DNA of 64,000 nt from Siphonodentalium dalli (Eukaryota; Mollusca; Scaphopoda; Gadilida; Siphonodentaliidae): NCBI GenBank assembly GCA_032622095.1, contig CP136067.1, forward strand, positions 51,687,899 to 51,751,898. The letters run 5' to 3'. The translations under genes were made by a program, and so were the position numbers. A model generated the notes under the pieces. The model was given only the letters and a program-made list of their open reading frames with translations. It searched no databases and had not been told where the DNA came from. This document shows positions 45,701-57,799 of this stretch, piece after piece. The first letter of the stretch is position 1, and each line of letters starts with the position of its first letter.

Positions 45701-47808
45701 AGGATGGGGTGTTGGCGCTGCCAGGCCTAACATTGTAAGGATGGGGTGTTAGCGCTGCCAGGCCTAACATTGTAAGGATGGGGTGTTAGCTCTGCCATGC
45801 CTAACATTGTAAGGATGGGGTGTTAGCGCTGCCATGCCTAACATTGTAAGGATGGGGTGTTAGCGCTGCCAGGCCTAACATTGTAAGGATGGGGTGTTGG
45901 CGCTGCCAGGCCTAACATTGTAAGGATGGGGTGTTAGCGCTGCCAGGCCTAACATTGTAAGGATGGGGTGTTAGCGCTGCCATGCCTAACATTGTAAGGA
46001 TGGGGTGTTAGCGCTGCCAGGCCTAACATTGTAAGGATGGGGTGTTGGCGCTGCCAGGCCTAACATTGTAAGGATGGGGTGTTAGCGCTGCCAGGCCTAA
46101 CATTGTAAGGATGGGGTGTTAGCGCTGCCAGGCCTAACATTGTAAGGATGGGGTGTTAGCGCTGCCATGCCTAACATTGTAAGGATGGGGTGTTAGCGCT
46201 GCCAGGTCTAACATTGTAAGGATGGGGTGTTGGCGCTGCCAGGCCTAACATTGTAAGGATGGGGTGTTAGCGCTGCCATGCCTAACATTGTAAGGATGGG
46301 GTGTTAGCGCTGCCAGGCCTAACATTGTAAGGATGGGGTGTTGGCGCTGCCAGGCCTAACATTGTAAGGATGGGGTGTTAGCGCTGCCAGGCCTAACATT
46401 GTAAGGATGGGGTGTTAGCGCTGCCAGGCCTAACATTGTAAGGATGGGGTGTTAGCGCTGCCAGGCCTAACATTGTAAGGATGGGGTGTTGGCGCGGCCA
46501 GGTCTAACATTGTAAGGATGGGGTGTTAGCGCTGCCAGGCCTAACATTGTAAGGATGGGGTGTTAGCGCTGCCAGGCCTAACATTGTAAGGATGGGGTGT
46601 TGGCGCGGCCAGGTCTAACATTGTAAGGATGGGGTGTTAGCGCTGCCAGGTCTAACATTGTAAGGATGGGGTGTTAGCGCGGCCAGGCCTAACATTGTAA
46701 GGATGGGGTGTTAGCGCTGCCAGGCCTAACATTGTAAGTATGGGGTGTTAGCGCTGCCAGGCCTAACATTGTAAGGATGGGGTGTTGGCGCTGCCAGGCC
46801 TAACATTGTAAGGATGGGGTGTTAGCGCGGCCAGGCCTAACATTGTAAGGATGGGGTGTTAGCGCTGCCATGCCTAACATTGTAAGGATGGGGTGTTAGC
46901 GCTGCCAGGTCTAACATTGTAAGGATGGGGTGTTAGCGCTGCCAGGCCTAACATTGTAAGGATGGGGTGTTAGCGCTGCCAGGTCTAACATTGTAAGGAT
47001 GGGGTGTTGGCGCTGCCAGGTCTAACATTGTAAGGATGGGGTGTTAGCGCTGCCAGGCCTAACATTGTAAGGATGGGGTGTTAGCGCTGCCAGGCCTAAC
47101 ATTGTAAGGATGTGGTGTTAGCGCGGCCAGGCCTAACATTGTAAGGATGGGGTGTTAGCGCGGCCAGGTCTAACATTGTAAGGATGGGGTGTTAGCGCTG
47201 CCAGGCCTAACATTGTAAGGATGGGGTGTTGGCGCGGCCAGGTCTAACATTGTAAGGGTGGGGTGTTAGCGCTGCCAGGCCTAACATTGTAAGAATGGGG
47301 TGTTAGCGCTGCCAGGCCTAACATTGTAAGGATGGGGTGTTAGCGCGGCCAGGCCTAACATTGTAAGGATGGGGTGTTAGCGCTGCCAGGCCTAACATTG
47401 TAAGGATGGGGTGTTGGCGCTGCCAGGCCTAACATTGTAAGGATGGGGTGTTAGCGCTGCCAGACCTAACATTGTAAGTGTGGGGTGTTAGCGCTGCCAG
47501 ACCTAACATTGTAAGGATGTGGTGTTGGCGCTGCCAGGTCTAACATTGTAATGATGGGGTGTTGGCGCTGCCAGACCTAACATTGTAAGGATGGGGTGTT
47601 AGCGCGGCCAGGCCTAACATTGTAAGGATGGGGTGTTGGCGCTGCCAGACCTAACATTGTAGTATGGGGTGTTAGCGCGGCCAGGCCTAACATTGTAAGG
47701 ATGGGGTGTCAGCGCTGCCAGGCCTAACATTGTAAGGATGGGGTGTTGGCGCTGCCAGACCTAACATTTTAACAGGTTTACGTTGGCGGCACATAACATT
47801 GTAAGGAT
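42750..47808 (+). repeat. 37-bp satellite array, about 137 copies
   Basis: Head-to-tail copies of a 37-bp unit containing TGTTAGCGCTGCCAGGCCTA and ACATTGTAAGGATGGGG. Variants occur at a few fixed sites: TTA/TTG before GCGC, GCTG/GCGG, GGCC/GGTC/TGCC, and AGGATG/AGTATG. Spacings between like variants are multiples of 37 (see findings), so length is nearly invariant, with only a few single-base indels (for example near 42955, 43753 and 47655). Edge copies are diverged and the core is homogeneous, as expected from unequal exchange. 37 is not a multiple of 3, and no long ORF crosses the array. Confidence 0.95.
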
Positions 47809-50440
47809 CAGGTGATGGAGGATACTCTTCCTGTTTTTATAAATACTTGACAGTGTTATTACGTAATTTGAGAAAATTATGTCATTTTCTATTAATAATC
47901 TGTTCCGTTCCACGGGTGTTATTGCGAATTGCGGGATTTCGCGAAGCACAAGCGCGAATGGTGAGTAGTTAATATCATTTCTGTCGCTCCATCAATAGAT
48001 AAACTATAGGATTATTGGAACATTTGTCACAGGTAATTGTACTGATAATACGTGACCCGGTAGCTAAATACTTCTGTGTTTATGAGTTATGTATGACGAC
48101 GTGCGTGTGGCATGGTTGATATTTGTATCTGGAATTTTCACCTGACCTAGTATCCACGAGTAAAGCGCCATAACTACAATAATGCTCCGAGCTATATGTA
48201 TACCATACACGTTAGTAAAAAATGCTACGTGAAGCTAATACGCTCTCGTATGCCTACATACGTCAGTCGTGTGTTAAAATTAAAGACTTTAATTGGGTAT
48301 ACAGGTGTCCCGGAAACTCATTAAAGCGCTATTTGCAAGAATATGATGATCTAGGCTGGCTGGCACATAGACAGCCCTCAGAAAGCTGTGTTGTTCGTCC
48401 GACTTTTCGTCCGTTAGTCCGAAACGATCGGCGGTTGGGGCATTTGTCAAATGGAAACTCAATCTAAAATAAACGCAGGAGTGCAGGGTGATTCGCCAAG
48501 TTTAATTATAATTACATCTGCAATTGGCCATTAAGGGACTCAAGGAACTCGCATCGGGTAAATTTGCAAAAATATATATAAATCTGTGAAAACAGCACCA
48601 CTAAGAAGAACATGGAGAAATAGAAATACTTTGTTCTTATATTCATTATTGATAGTTCTCCAATGACGAAATTTCGCTAGTTGAAACCATTGTTCTGTTT
48701 TACAACAGAGGTGTGTCAACAAACATCACTAGTCTTGCAATAAGTTCAATTTTTTAGTCTGAATATGATTTTCAGAATATTTTTCCAATGCTTTTCCAAT
48801 ATTGTTTACCGTCATGTTGTGGTTAATCTTTTGTATCTTATTGGACTTTAATCAGTAATTTCACTGTGACAGTGATGTTTACATAACAATGGTTTCGATA
48901 TGAGAAAACTCGTTAATGGACAGCTATTTATAATCAAAATAAGCCAATATACAGCCAATATATTGCTAAGTGTACTTGTTGATGATAGTTGTATTATTTT
49001 AACTCAGTTCGAAGGTCTTTAGTCTCTGCAACTTTAGATCCTAATCAAAAGGACCTTCAGTGTTCGTTATTGATCAAACTCTGCTCGTTAATGTTGGGCA
49101 ATTAAAATCATGTCTAGTCAATGGCTGGTGCCACATGTATCGCATGCAGTAGCAATGACATAATATGTGTGCTGGCTTACTATGGTGGAGTTTGGTGACA
49201 ATTGGTGATAATAATTAGTATGCCATAGTTAGTTATGACGCTCGTCGATTTACTCGCCCAATGAGTCACATGATCCCAGAAAAAAAATTGACACCACCCC
49301 AATAACACTTAATCCTATAGAAAGGTATCCAACTAGGCCTAATTTTTTATAATTTTTTCGAAGTCCACAAACAGGTTCAAAATACACAAAAACAATATTT
49401 GTTACATAACTGCCTCATATATAGGTAGAAAGATATTTGATTACTCTTCAATATAATGTATCCCGTGTAAAAATTGGTTCAGAAAAAACTCTGGTTATGA
49501 GCACAAGTCTGACGCAAACCGGCTGTAAAATTTCACTTGTTCGATATGGTGTCCGCTAAACTGTGTCAAAGAGATGGATTTTTACACCGACTTACGCTTC
49601 AAAAACACACTCAATAGTAGGTAGAATATATATATATTATACGGAAGAGGAATAAAATACACCCCAGGTACTCCACAATACGAGCTTTAGTCTACATTCC
49701 AACTGAGACATACTTGATCAGAAATGTTAGCTGCATTGTGTTCCCGCAATAAAATCTTCAAGAATGGCCCAGCCATTGTTCACACCTAAATATCGAAAGC
49801 AATTAACGCCGTCATAAAAGTTACATATACTGCAACAATGAGACATCCGCGAAAATACATCCTTCAAAATGCCTTACCGGTACGCAATCTAGCGAGTTCG
49901 TTATTAATCAAAGTTACCCCATACCTCCTATGACATCGCCAGATCAGCCTCGCAGTTATATATCCTAGCTGGCATAAAGACGGCCATTGTCACCAAAGTG
50001 TATCATAATAAATCAACATATATATTATGGCATCGCTACTATGGTATGTGTGACACAAGCCAACCAAGACAGGATTTCGTGTTGTACATAGCATTCTTCT
50101 AATACATGCATATGTGAGAAGCAAGTCGATGTAAACATATTTTAGTATTCCATAGAAATAGACATATATAATAAGCAACAATAGTGTGTTAATAATTGGT
50201 GGAATAATTAAGTGGATTAATTTGGCATAAAGAAAAGGATTCTGAATAAAACTCATATATGTTAGTGTTGTGTGAACCTAATCATGAGGATTTTAAGGAT
50301 GCGCCCCCATCAAAAAATCTCAATATCAAACTATCAATTTGAAGGGGAAAATCATTACTCTCTATAGCCAATGTATATGCTATAGTAATATAATGCTGAT
50401 GTAAATATATAGCCGTATGACACTTGATCAAGTTATAATA
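47809..50440. other. Unassigned DNA
   Basis: No supported gene. 49110-49275 is the second copy of the 39290-39460 repeat. ORFs of 60-88 codons lack motifs. Confidence 0.35.
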
Positions 50441-50531
50441 TGACAGTAATTGAATGATAACACCTTTATAGACTCATTAGTGTAGTATAGACTAATGAGT
50501 CTATAAATGTGTTATCATTCAATTCATGTCA
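50441..50531. repeat. Hairpin with about 40-bp arms
   Basis: AATTGAATGATAACACCTTT with ATAGACTCATTAGT pairs with ACTAATGAGTCTATAAATG and GTTATCATTCAATT around a 7-bp centre. The stem is nearly perfect and the element is AT-rich. Confidence 0.85.
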
Positions 50532-50597
50532 TCTTATAGTAATATAACAACACCTGTTTACCCTCATACTATGATATTATGTTCTAATGACGTAACA

Positions 50598-50910
50598 TGG
50601 TCCTCAAGCAGTCTCGCCTCCAGAACTGGCGATGAGGGTTCAAATCCATATGTTTCCGTCATGGATTTAAACTTTGTTACTCGAAATAGTTATCTGGTGG
50701 AGTTGCCAATTACTCACTAATTGCCGATAGTTTGGCGCACATGCTCGACAAGTTTATCAGCCAAATACACAATACAATGCGTATCAGCCATTGAAATCAC
50801 CGTTTGATTAGCCTTAAGTGCGAGGATTTCATCCATCACTTAAACCGGCAATGTCGTGATAAGGCCTTAGTTGCTGAAAGCGACATTAAACCCCAATCAA
50901 TCAACTAATA
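50598..50910 (+). mobile_element. tRNA-derived SINE, copy 2
   Basis: B-box core GGTTCAAATCC at 50638-50648, then the same body as 38897-39212 (CTGGTGGAGTTGCCAATTAC, AAGTTTATCAGCCA, CCGGCAATGTCGTGATAAGG) and tail AAACCCCAATCAATCAAC. It has a small internal duplication near ATCAGCCA (50755-50793). The A-box side is degraded. Confidence 0.8.
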
Positions 50911-51189
50911 ATGTAAAAAAAAGTAGCTTTAAAAACCAAGAATTTTTTAGGCGGTCATTTGAGAGTTTGACAGGAAATATTTGCAAAGAACGCATTGCAT
51001 TATGCAACTAGGAGTTATACTATGTCTACTATTTTCGCTGTAAATAGTTACCAAAACAATATCACGAGCAATCGAGTAATGACAAATTCATAGACTTGAT
51101 TCAAAGTGAAGACAGAAGCACTGATACATCTTGCTATATTCATGAAATCAGGATTGACTAAACTAAAAGCAAGCCTTGTTGATGACAAA

Positions 51190-51500
51190 GACAGCGACTA
51201 TGGCGGAGATGATGATGACGATGGTGATGATTATGACGATAATGATGACAATGACATGCAACCGCGATAACGATGATGGCAACGGGTTGACGATAGCGAC
51301 GAGACGATGATGACTATGACAATGATGAGGGTGATTGTGATGCTGTTGACGTCGTGGATGATGATGATGATGATGATGATGACCATGACGATGATGAGGA
51401 TGATTATGATGTTGTTGACGTCGTTGATGATGATGATGATGATGATGTTGAAAATGATGATGACGATGGCGACGACGAAGACGATGATGATGATGATCCC
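51190..51500 (+). repeat. (GAT/GAC)n microsatellite
   Basis: Imperfect GAT/GAC triplets. Long ORFs on both strands here (Met-, Ile- or His-rich) come from the triplet periodicity and are not genes. Confidence 0.9.
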
Positions 51501-52394
51501 GTAACACATTAATACACCCCATTCAAATTTCCAAATTGTTCCAGATGTCGGTTATTATTATCAGGAAGACAGTATGGGTTTATCAATACTTATGGAAACA
51601 TGGTGATTGCATGACTGAAACAAAATAACCGTGGGATAAAGTCTGGCTGGACTGGCATCCTGACGAAACATAAATTGTCATGCAAAGCATGTGGGTTCGT
51701 GTGTTCCCATAACACGTTTAATGTCATACGTATCTATCAATATCTACCAGCTAGAGCACACCAGTCATACTTCCTTTCTGACTATGTTACCGCCTGTGTA
51801 CTAGTCTGTGTTTCTATATTTAGCAAAAATGGCGAAATCCGATCGCTCCAAAATCAAATTTTGTATTTGCTTTGAGAACAAGTCCCGCACTAAAACATAA
51901 TGACAGAATGGAAAATCAGAGCGGTTGTTTTGTTGACGATTTTCGTAAGCTGCTCGTCAAAATTGCAGCAAATTAGAACTCTTGTGTTTGATTTGCTGTG
52001 CGAGTTGTGACACGTGTGTTTTGACTTTTGTGTTGATAAAATAATTCGGGAACAGACCGTTTTGAAATATAGTTCTTCGGTTTTAGTGGGACTTTTCAAA
52101 CTTAAGGTTCAAAGTTTACACGATATTTTTTGTGCTTAACAAGGACAGCATGTTGCTCTGTTCGCTGTATATCTTAATATCGCGTAAGTCCACCAAATGT
52201 GTGTAAAATGTCGCCGATAGCAGCGGTCTTACCGAGTCATCAATGGAGTTTGCGTAACTATGACGTTATTTCTCAATATGTATTTACGTCAGCTCACACA
52301 CGGGTCATAAACGCTAGTACTACCATACTATAAGTTGATATATGTTTATAACGCAGACCGTCGAGGAGGAAATGGCCCTCCTTTATAATAGAAT
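51501..52394. other. Unassigned DNA
   Basis: No supported gene or repeat. Confidence 0.35.
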
Positions 52395-52615
52395 AAAAAA
52401 CATTCGGAATAGCGAACCTTCGGAATAGAGAACCTTCGGAATAGCGAACTTTCGGAATAGGGAACCTTCGGAATGGCGAACTTTCGGAATAGAGAACATT
52501 CGGAATAGAGAAGCTTCGGAATAGCGAACCTTCGGAATATCGAACCTTCGTAATAGCGAACGTTCGGAATAACGAAACTTTGGAATAGCGAACCTTCGGA
52601 ATAGAGACACGACCC
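52395..52615 (-). repeat. 16-bp minisatellite, about 13 copies
   Basis: Copies of TTCGGAATAG(C/A)GAACC in tandem. Three units make 48 bp, so one minus frame stays open and gives a 16-residue periodic peptide (such as RYSEGSLFRKFAIPKV). With no start context or splice sites I treat it as non-coding. Confidence 0.85.
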
Positions 52616-54612
52616 CGATTTTAAACATACAATTTGACCGGTGTGCGTTGGTCGCTAATACGGGTCGCTTCGGTTTGGGTGATGTAATATTAGGGCATAT
52701 GTATGTTTATATTTTCAGTCTAAATTATACCCCGTGTTCCTGCCTGACTATGTGTTATAATGGTTATGTTTTCTAATATGTTAAGCTGAGCTCTCAGATC
52801 GGATGAGTAGTGTCTTTGTCGTATAGGAAGTATGAATGTCACAAAAAGAATGTTGGTGCATTGGGGACTTTCTATTAAGAAGCAAGATCAAGCTGACGTA
52901 TTTATTGGGCTATTATTGCTCGTAAGAACGTTGGCATTGTTACTCCTCACACGATCTTGAATAGCGGAAGTTCTGTCATGATAACATGCTACACAGCCGA
53001 TTTTACTAAGACGGATAAATTGGCTGAGTTGCCCCCACAGGGAGTGGCAGATGTGCATACAACTTCAAAATATAATTGATGGGTAAAAAGTGCAATTAGT
53101 AATTCATTTGGGATTGAAAATATTCTATACGTGTCACTCTACTAATAATTAATTTTTCACGAGGAAGACATATCACCAGATAGCTTATTTGCTAGGTTGT
53201 CTCCTTTTGAGTGCACGACATCCCTTCTACCATCATGTACCATGTGGAATGATAGTCATTCGGCAACAACACTGATCCTTCGTCGGTGATTAAACGGACA
53301 TGGCTCATTCCATCCTCCAATTTGGATCGACGGATACGATAGGTCGATAAATAAACGAACTATTGATATGCCGGCTTAATATGACAAAGTCACAGCCATT
53401 TTTCAGCAGTCTTCAACTTTTCGCCAGAAGTCAAACAAACGCTCTTTATTACTACCATATCTGGAATAAACTACCACGAAACGCTCTGTTCTGTTCCATG
53501 TCGTGCAAATTTTTTTGGAACCCAAACACCGTATTCACAGTTGTATTTTTCATTGCTTCAATGCGTCTTTTTTGGGGTTACAGGATGCTCGTAGAAAGGT
53601 AGTTAAGATATTTATCGACCTATTTCGATACTGAGAAAAATTCAAAAGCGAATAATATTATGTGTATTTTGGAGCGCAAACAATCATGTGGCTTTAAGGG
53701 CTGTCTTCGCAGCAGAAAAGTTGGCAAATCGTACAAAGAATGTGGTGATGAACACAACAGATTTGTATTGGAATGGACACATATTGTTGCAACAGTTAAG
53801 TTGCAGCGACATACATGCACAATCTCCAAGCTTCAAATTCCACAAATTGATTTCGGAAAATATATCCTCTTAAACGTACTCCGGTCATTTTAATCTAAAA
53901 TAACATGCAAAAGTAATTTGGTGATAGGGTCATATATAAACACCTCAAAATAAGTAATTGTTTGAGTGAGCACTGTTTGTGTGGTTGTAGTGATTCATTC
54001 AAAGTAACAAAATCGTTAATATTGTAGAAAACTCATCCAAAAACTCATGTGAACTTTATAGTTTAGTTCCGCGTGTAAACCTGAGCCATGACAAGACATG
54101 GTGGCACCGTTCCCTCGTAGACCATGCCATGAATATCCACTCTGGCTAATATATATATCTTTATTGCCTCCAGTATTGAAGATTTAACAAAAGACATAGG
54201 GTACATGAATGTAACATATATACAGTTAGCAATCAAGAAGTAATGAAAAGACAGACAAGAGAACAAACAACTGAGGAAAAGAATATCATTCTATTTGTAT
54301 GTACATGAACACGAGCTTACATATCACATCAACGGACAACGCACGCCCTCTCGACCGCGCCCGTACGCATACACAATATAACACATTACGTAGACACACA
54401 CAACCGTACATACATACGTTAGGATGTAATGTCACAACAGCACTTCATCAAGCTCATTCACAGAGGGCAAGAGCATAGCATTGTCGTTTCCCCCACCTAT
54501 CCACAAACACATATATTCAAATCAACCCACAGACATCAGACAATTTCATTTCACGCACTTGCTCACCACCAATCACGCGCTCGCTTTCTATTGCATGATT
54601 TGCAGTTATGAG
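52616..54612. other. Unassigned DNA with two repeat traces
   Basis: 53439-53495 holds a solo copy of the paired AACGCTCTTTAT module. 53585-53680 is an ectopic piece of the 655-bp tandem unit (AAGGTAGTTAA, CCTATTTCGATAC, AAAAGCGAATA, TGTGTATTTTGGAGC). No exon is supported. Confidence 0.55.
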
Positions 54613-55075
54613 TTCAGTTCTGGGAACTTTTTGAAGGTTTGACAGGGAACCTTATAAAGTCGACAAAATAACAAGGTGAATATATTTCTTAATTATTATC
54701 TGTTCCTTGATAATGTACTTCACTGTAGATGAAGGTCCCAACTCGAAATTGCATTCTTTTCTGTGATTTTTGTGAGCCGATATTGCAATAAACATTGAAT
54801 TAATTACCCAGGAGAAATTCCATAATTGTAAGCGACGCAAAGCAATATCGCTCACAAAGTCACTTAAATCGTGAAATTTCGAGTTGTGACCTTCACCTAC
54901 AGTGATGTTCATTATCAAGGAACAGATAGTAACTAAGCAATATATTCCCCGTGTTATGTTTTCACTTTTATAATGTTCCCTGTCAAAACTTCAAAAAGTT
55001 CCAAGGGTTTGTACTGGTGGAATATGAGCTCTACGGGCGTTAGCCATAGTATAGATTCACGGCATGATCTACATT
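54613..55075. mobile_element. Fold-back element, copy 1
   Basis: GGAACTTTTTGAAGGTTTGA and TCAAAACTTCAAAAAGTTCC are inverted ends of a roughly 377-bp segment whose interior is also inverted (CAACTCGAAATT / AATTTCGAGTTG; TCTGTTCCTTGATAATG / CATTATCAAGGAACAGA). The homology with 60545-60992 continues about 70 bp past the right arm (TTGTACTGGTGGAATATGA), so the mobilised unit was longer than the palindrome. Confidence 0.8.
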
Positions 55076-55128
55076 CCCTCATTGCAATGAATAGACACTG
55101 TATTCAAGACTTCCATGGTGATGCCTAT

Positions 55129-55881
55129 TGTTACGCCGAGTTATGTAGTAACTGACGAGTTTTGTGGTAGCTCACGAGTTATGTAGTAACAATCGACGAG
55201 TTTTGTGGTAGCTCACGAGTTTTGTAGTAAAATCGACGAGTTATGTAGTAATTTGGGTTACAAGTTTTGTAGTAAAATATCGACGAGTTTTGTAGTAAAA
55301 AAAAAGATAACGAGTTTTGTAGTAATACTCGTCGAGTTTTGTAGCAACAATTTTCAGTCAGTTTCAAAGGCGGGTTTGGACTTAATAAAATCGTATATAG
55401 TAAATGCAATGTTTTTTTTTGTGTAAGTGTTTGTGTGGTGGACGTTAATGACGTTGTAGCTCAACTTGATGTTGGTCCCTCGTCACTATACTGCGTCGTT
55501 TCTCATCAGATCTGAGCCAAACTTCGTACCTAGAAGTACTATGCCATGTTATTAACTTGAACCTGGCCCCCCATTACGTCAGACGTCGCGTCCCATTTCT
55601 TAATACCATGTTGTATTGGTGAAATAGAATAAAATATCTATCTTGGTGGAAAACCAAATGTGGTTCGTCATTTTTCTCTCAGTGCATAATGGATTCGTTA
55701 GCTTGTTTTTTTACTACAAAACTCGTCGATATTTTACTACAAAACTCGTAACCTGAAATTACTACATAACTCGTCGATTTTACTACAAAACTCGTGAGCT
55801 ACCACAAAACTCGTCGATTGTTACTACATAACTCGTGAGCTACCACAAAACTCGTCAGTTACTACATAACTCGGCGTAACA
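55129..55881. mobile_element. 753-bp TIR element with subrepeat-built ends and an apparent 5-bp target duplication
   Basis: The ends TGTTACGCCGAG and CTCGGCGTAACA are inverted and flanked by CCTAT on both sides (55124-55128, 55882-55886). Each TIR is about 190 bp and consists of alternating CGAGTTTTGTAGTAA, CGAGTTATGTAGTAA and CGAGTTTTGTGGTAGCT blocks in mirrored order. The unique centre (about 55345-55700) has no transposase. I cannot assign a superfamily: 5-bp duplications with TG...CA ends do not fit piggyBac, hAT or mariner. Confidence 0.85.
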
Positions 55882-56182
55882 CCTATTCATATTGCAGTAG
55901 ATGAGGAATGTCATATCGTTTGGGGTCATTTTCCTTTGGTGTCATATTTGTCATATCACAAAGGAGAGGTCCACATGCCGTTGGCCGACACTGAACATGA
56001 TCAAATGTCCAGCATACTCGAACATGATCCCTCTTAGTGATCCCAGTAATTTTGTGATTTTTGGGAAAGTCGACTCTTACTATTAAATTGGTGTTCATTC
56101 AAGGGTGTAGCCACTCACAATATTATTAGTTATAATATATGTTGGTAAAATATAAGGGAATATCTTCGGAGTGTAATATACG

Positions 56183-56900
56183 AAACCGATTTACCGTTAT
56201 TAGAAGAGCACCACGCACAACGCCGAAAATCGCCTTCTGCAACAATTCGATTACTGCATGGCACTCAATTCAATTCAATTTATTAGTATTCTGATCATCA
56301 AAATAGATATAACAGAAACATATTGCAAAAATTGATGCAAATATAATTGTTGCATGGACACACATGTGGATATAATATAAGTTGTATACAGTAATAGTGA
56401 CTTGATATGTATATAATTATATTTATCTGATATATATATCGGTTTACTGTTGTGTTCGGTGTTATCGGTTTCGTGTTCGGTTATTGGATATGGATTTTGA
56501 ATGGTTGTATATAGGAATTGAGCCTCAAGACGACTCAGATTGTACTACTTTTAGCGCATTTCGTATGAATAATGATAAATTTCTCAATGTTTTCTTGTTA
56601 TGGGTTCTGAAAAGTGTGGCTAATTTCAATACATTTGGCCTCTTATAGAAGAATGGCTTAAGATACTTTTCTCTTGCGTATGCGAATATCCGAATGAGCG
56701 GCGGTACTGGCTCAGTATTACTTAATATCCCCGTTAATATTGGAGCAGTATTTGTGCACCCTTATATGTATACATTTATTTGCCTCTCTCGTGCATTTTA
56801 TTTTCTCTCTTCCCCTTTTTGCCCATATCTCTCACTCTTAAAAATCACAAAATGTAATATAATCTGGATTTTGGACAACAAACGTAGTGATTCTAGCAAA
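56183..56900 (+). repeat. Dispersed repeat, interrupted copy
   Basis: The left part TTTACCGTTATTA(G/A)AAGA, CAACGCCGAAAA, ATTACTGCATGGCAC and the right part TTGCGTATGCG, TGTGCACCCTTA, TAATCTGGATTTTGGACAAC match 63170-63470. A retroposon lies between the parts. Confidence 0.8.
56265..56673 (-). mobile_element. Truncated retroposon with (AATTG)n tail
   Basis: Sits exactly where the 63.2-kb copy reads GCATGGCACTTGCG, that is, between GGCAC (56260-56264) and TTGCG (56674). On the minus strand it ends in AATTGAATTGAATTG, a simple-repeat LINE tail preceded by an AT-rich 3' UTR. It has no coding motif. Confidence 0.75.
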
Positions 56901-56947
56901 AAAAGTGTTTCTATTTCACGATGTTAGCTCTAGTTGTGATATGTTAA

Positions 56948-57359
56948 CCCTTTACCCAACAAACCGGCCAAAACCGGCCAAAACCGGCCAAAACCGGCCA
57001 AATAAAGCTTCAACAGCCTAAAATATCTTCGGTCTGTCTCAATAGAACCATACAAATATGGATATCATTGGAACCGGCTCCTTGACCACATTGTGATAGT
57101 TACAGTTATGCCCTGTGCCAATGCATTCTCTTATATATGCGAGTCGACCATAGGTCGCCTCGCATATATAAGAGAATGCATTGGACTAAAAAAAATCTTT
57201 TTTTAACACTTTTTACCATTTTTTCTTACATTCTTTAACAATTTTATAATTTTTAATGTGTTAAGCCAATCCATTCTCTTATATATGCGAGGCGACCTAT
57301 GGTCGACTCGCATATATAAGAGAATGCATTGGCACAGGGCCGTTCTGTTGGGTAAAGGG
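56948..57359. mobile_element. piggyBac-like MITE (TTAA, CCC-start TIR) carrying two opposed hairpins
   Basis: TTAA at 56944-56947 and 57360-57363 flank CCCTTTACCCAACA and TGTTGGGTAAAGGG. A TTAA duplication plus CCCT at the start of the TIR is the piggyBac signature. Inside are a 10-bp tandem (AAAACCGGCC x4, 56963-57000) and two 67-bp palindromes (57118-57184 and about 57273-57338) that are reverse complements of each other. No ORF. Confidence 0.85.
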
Positions 57360-57363
57360 TTAA

Positions 57364-57790
57364 TAGTCGTTCGACGTTTCAACATAAATGCGTATATAGT
57401 GAGCGTAATGTTATAAAATATGTTTGTAAAATAAAAGAGAGTACCTTCCAAAAAGTGTCATCGCATTCTGACTACCACATCTGAATATATCATTGAAAAT
57501 ATTATGGTAAACTGTTTTGATGTATTAAAATATAGGCTCATTATGTACAATGAACGCAATATTATCTATTATGTTTTATCGTATTTGATCTGATTTGATG
57601 AGGTTTTTTTTCTTTAATTTGAATTATAATATTTATAAAATCAATCATGTAGATTTCAATCGTTGAATTGCTTTATTCTCTGATCCAATTAAATAACATG
57701 AATGGATATTGAGAAAACGAAATTATATACAAAAGATTGACAGATTAACGAAAAGTATTTACGCACAATATATACAGTGACGTCCAAAAC
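57364..57790. other. Unassigned DNA
   Basis: AT-rich, with no supported feature. Confidence 0.35.
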
Positions 57791-57799
57791 GTCTTCACC

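Noticed and set aside
42750-47808. CRISPR-like regular repeat
   Set aside because: The 37-bp units are contiguous with no unique spacers, in a eukaryotic context. It is a satellite.
51163-51522. His-, Ile- and Met-rich ORFs
   Set aside because: They are translations of a GAT/GAC triplet microsatellite on both strands.
52383-52628. Periodic 16-residue protein
   Set aside because: The 16-bp unit keeps a frame open by arithmetic (48 bp for three units). There is no start or splice context.
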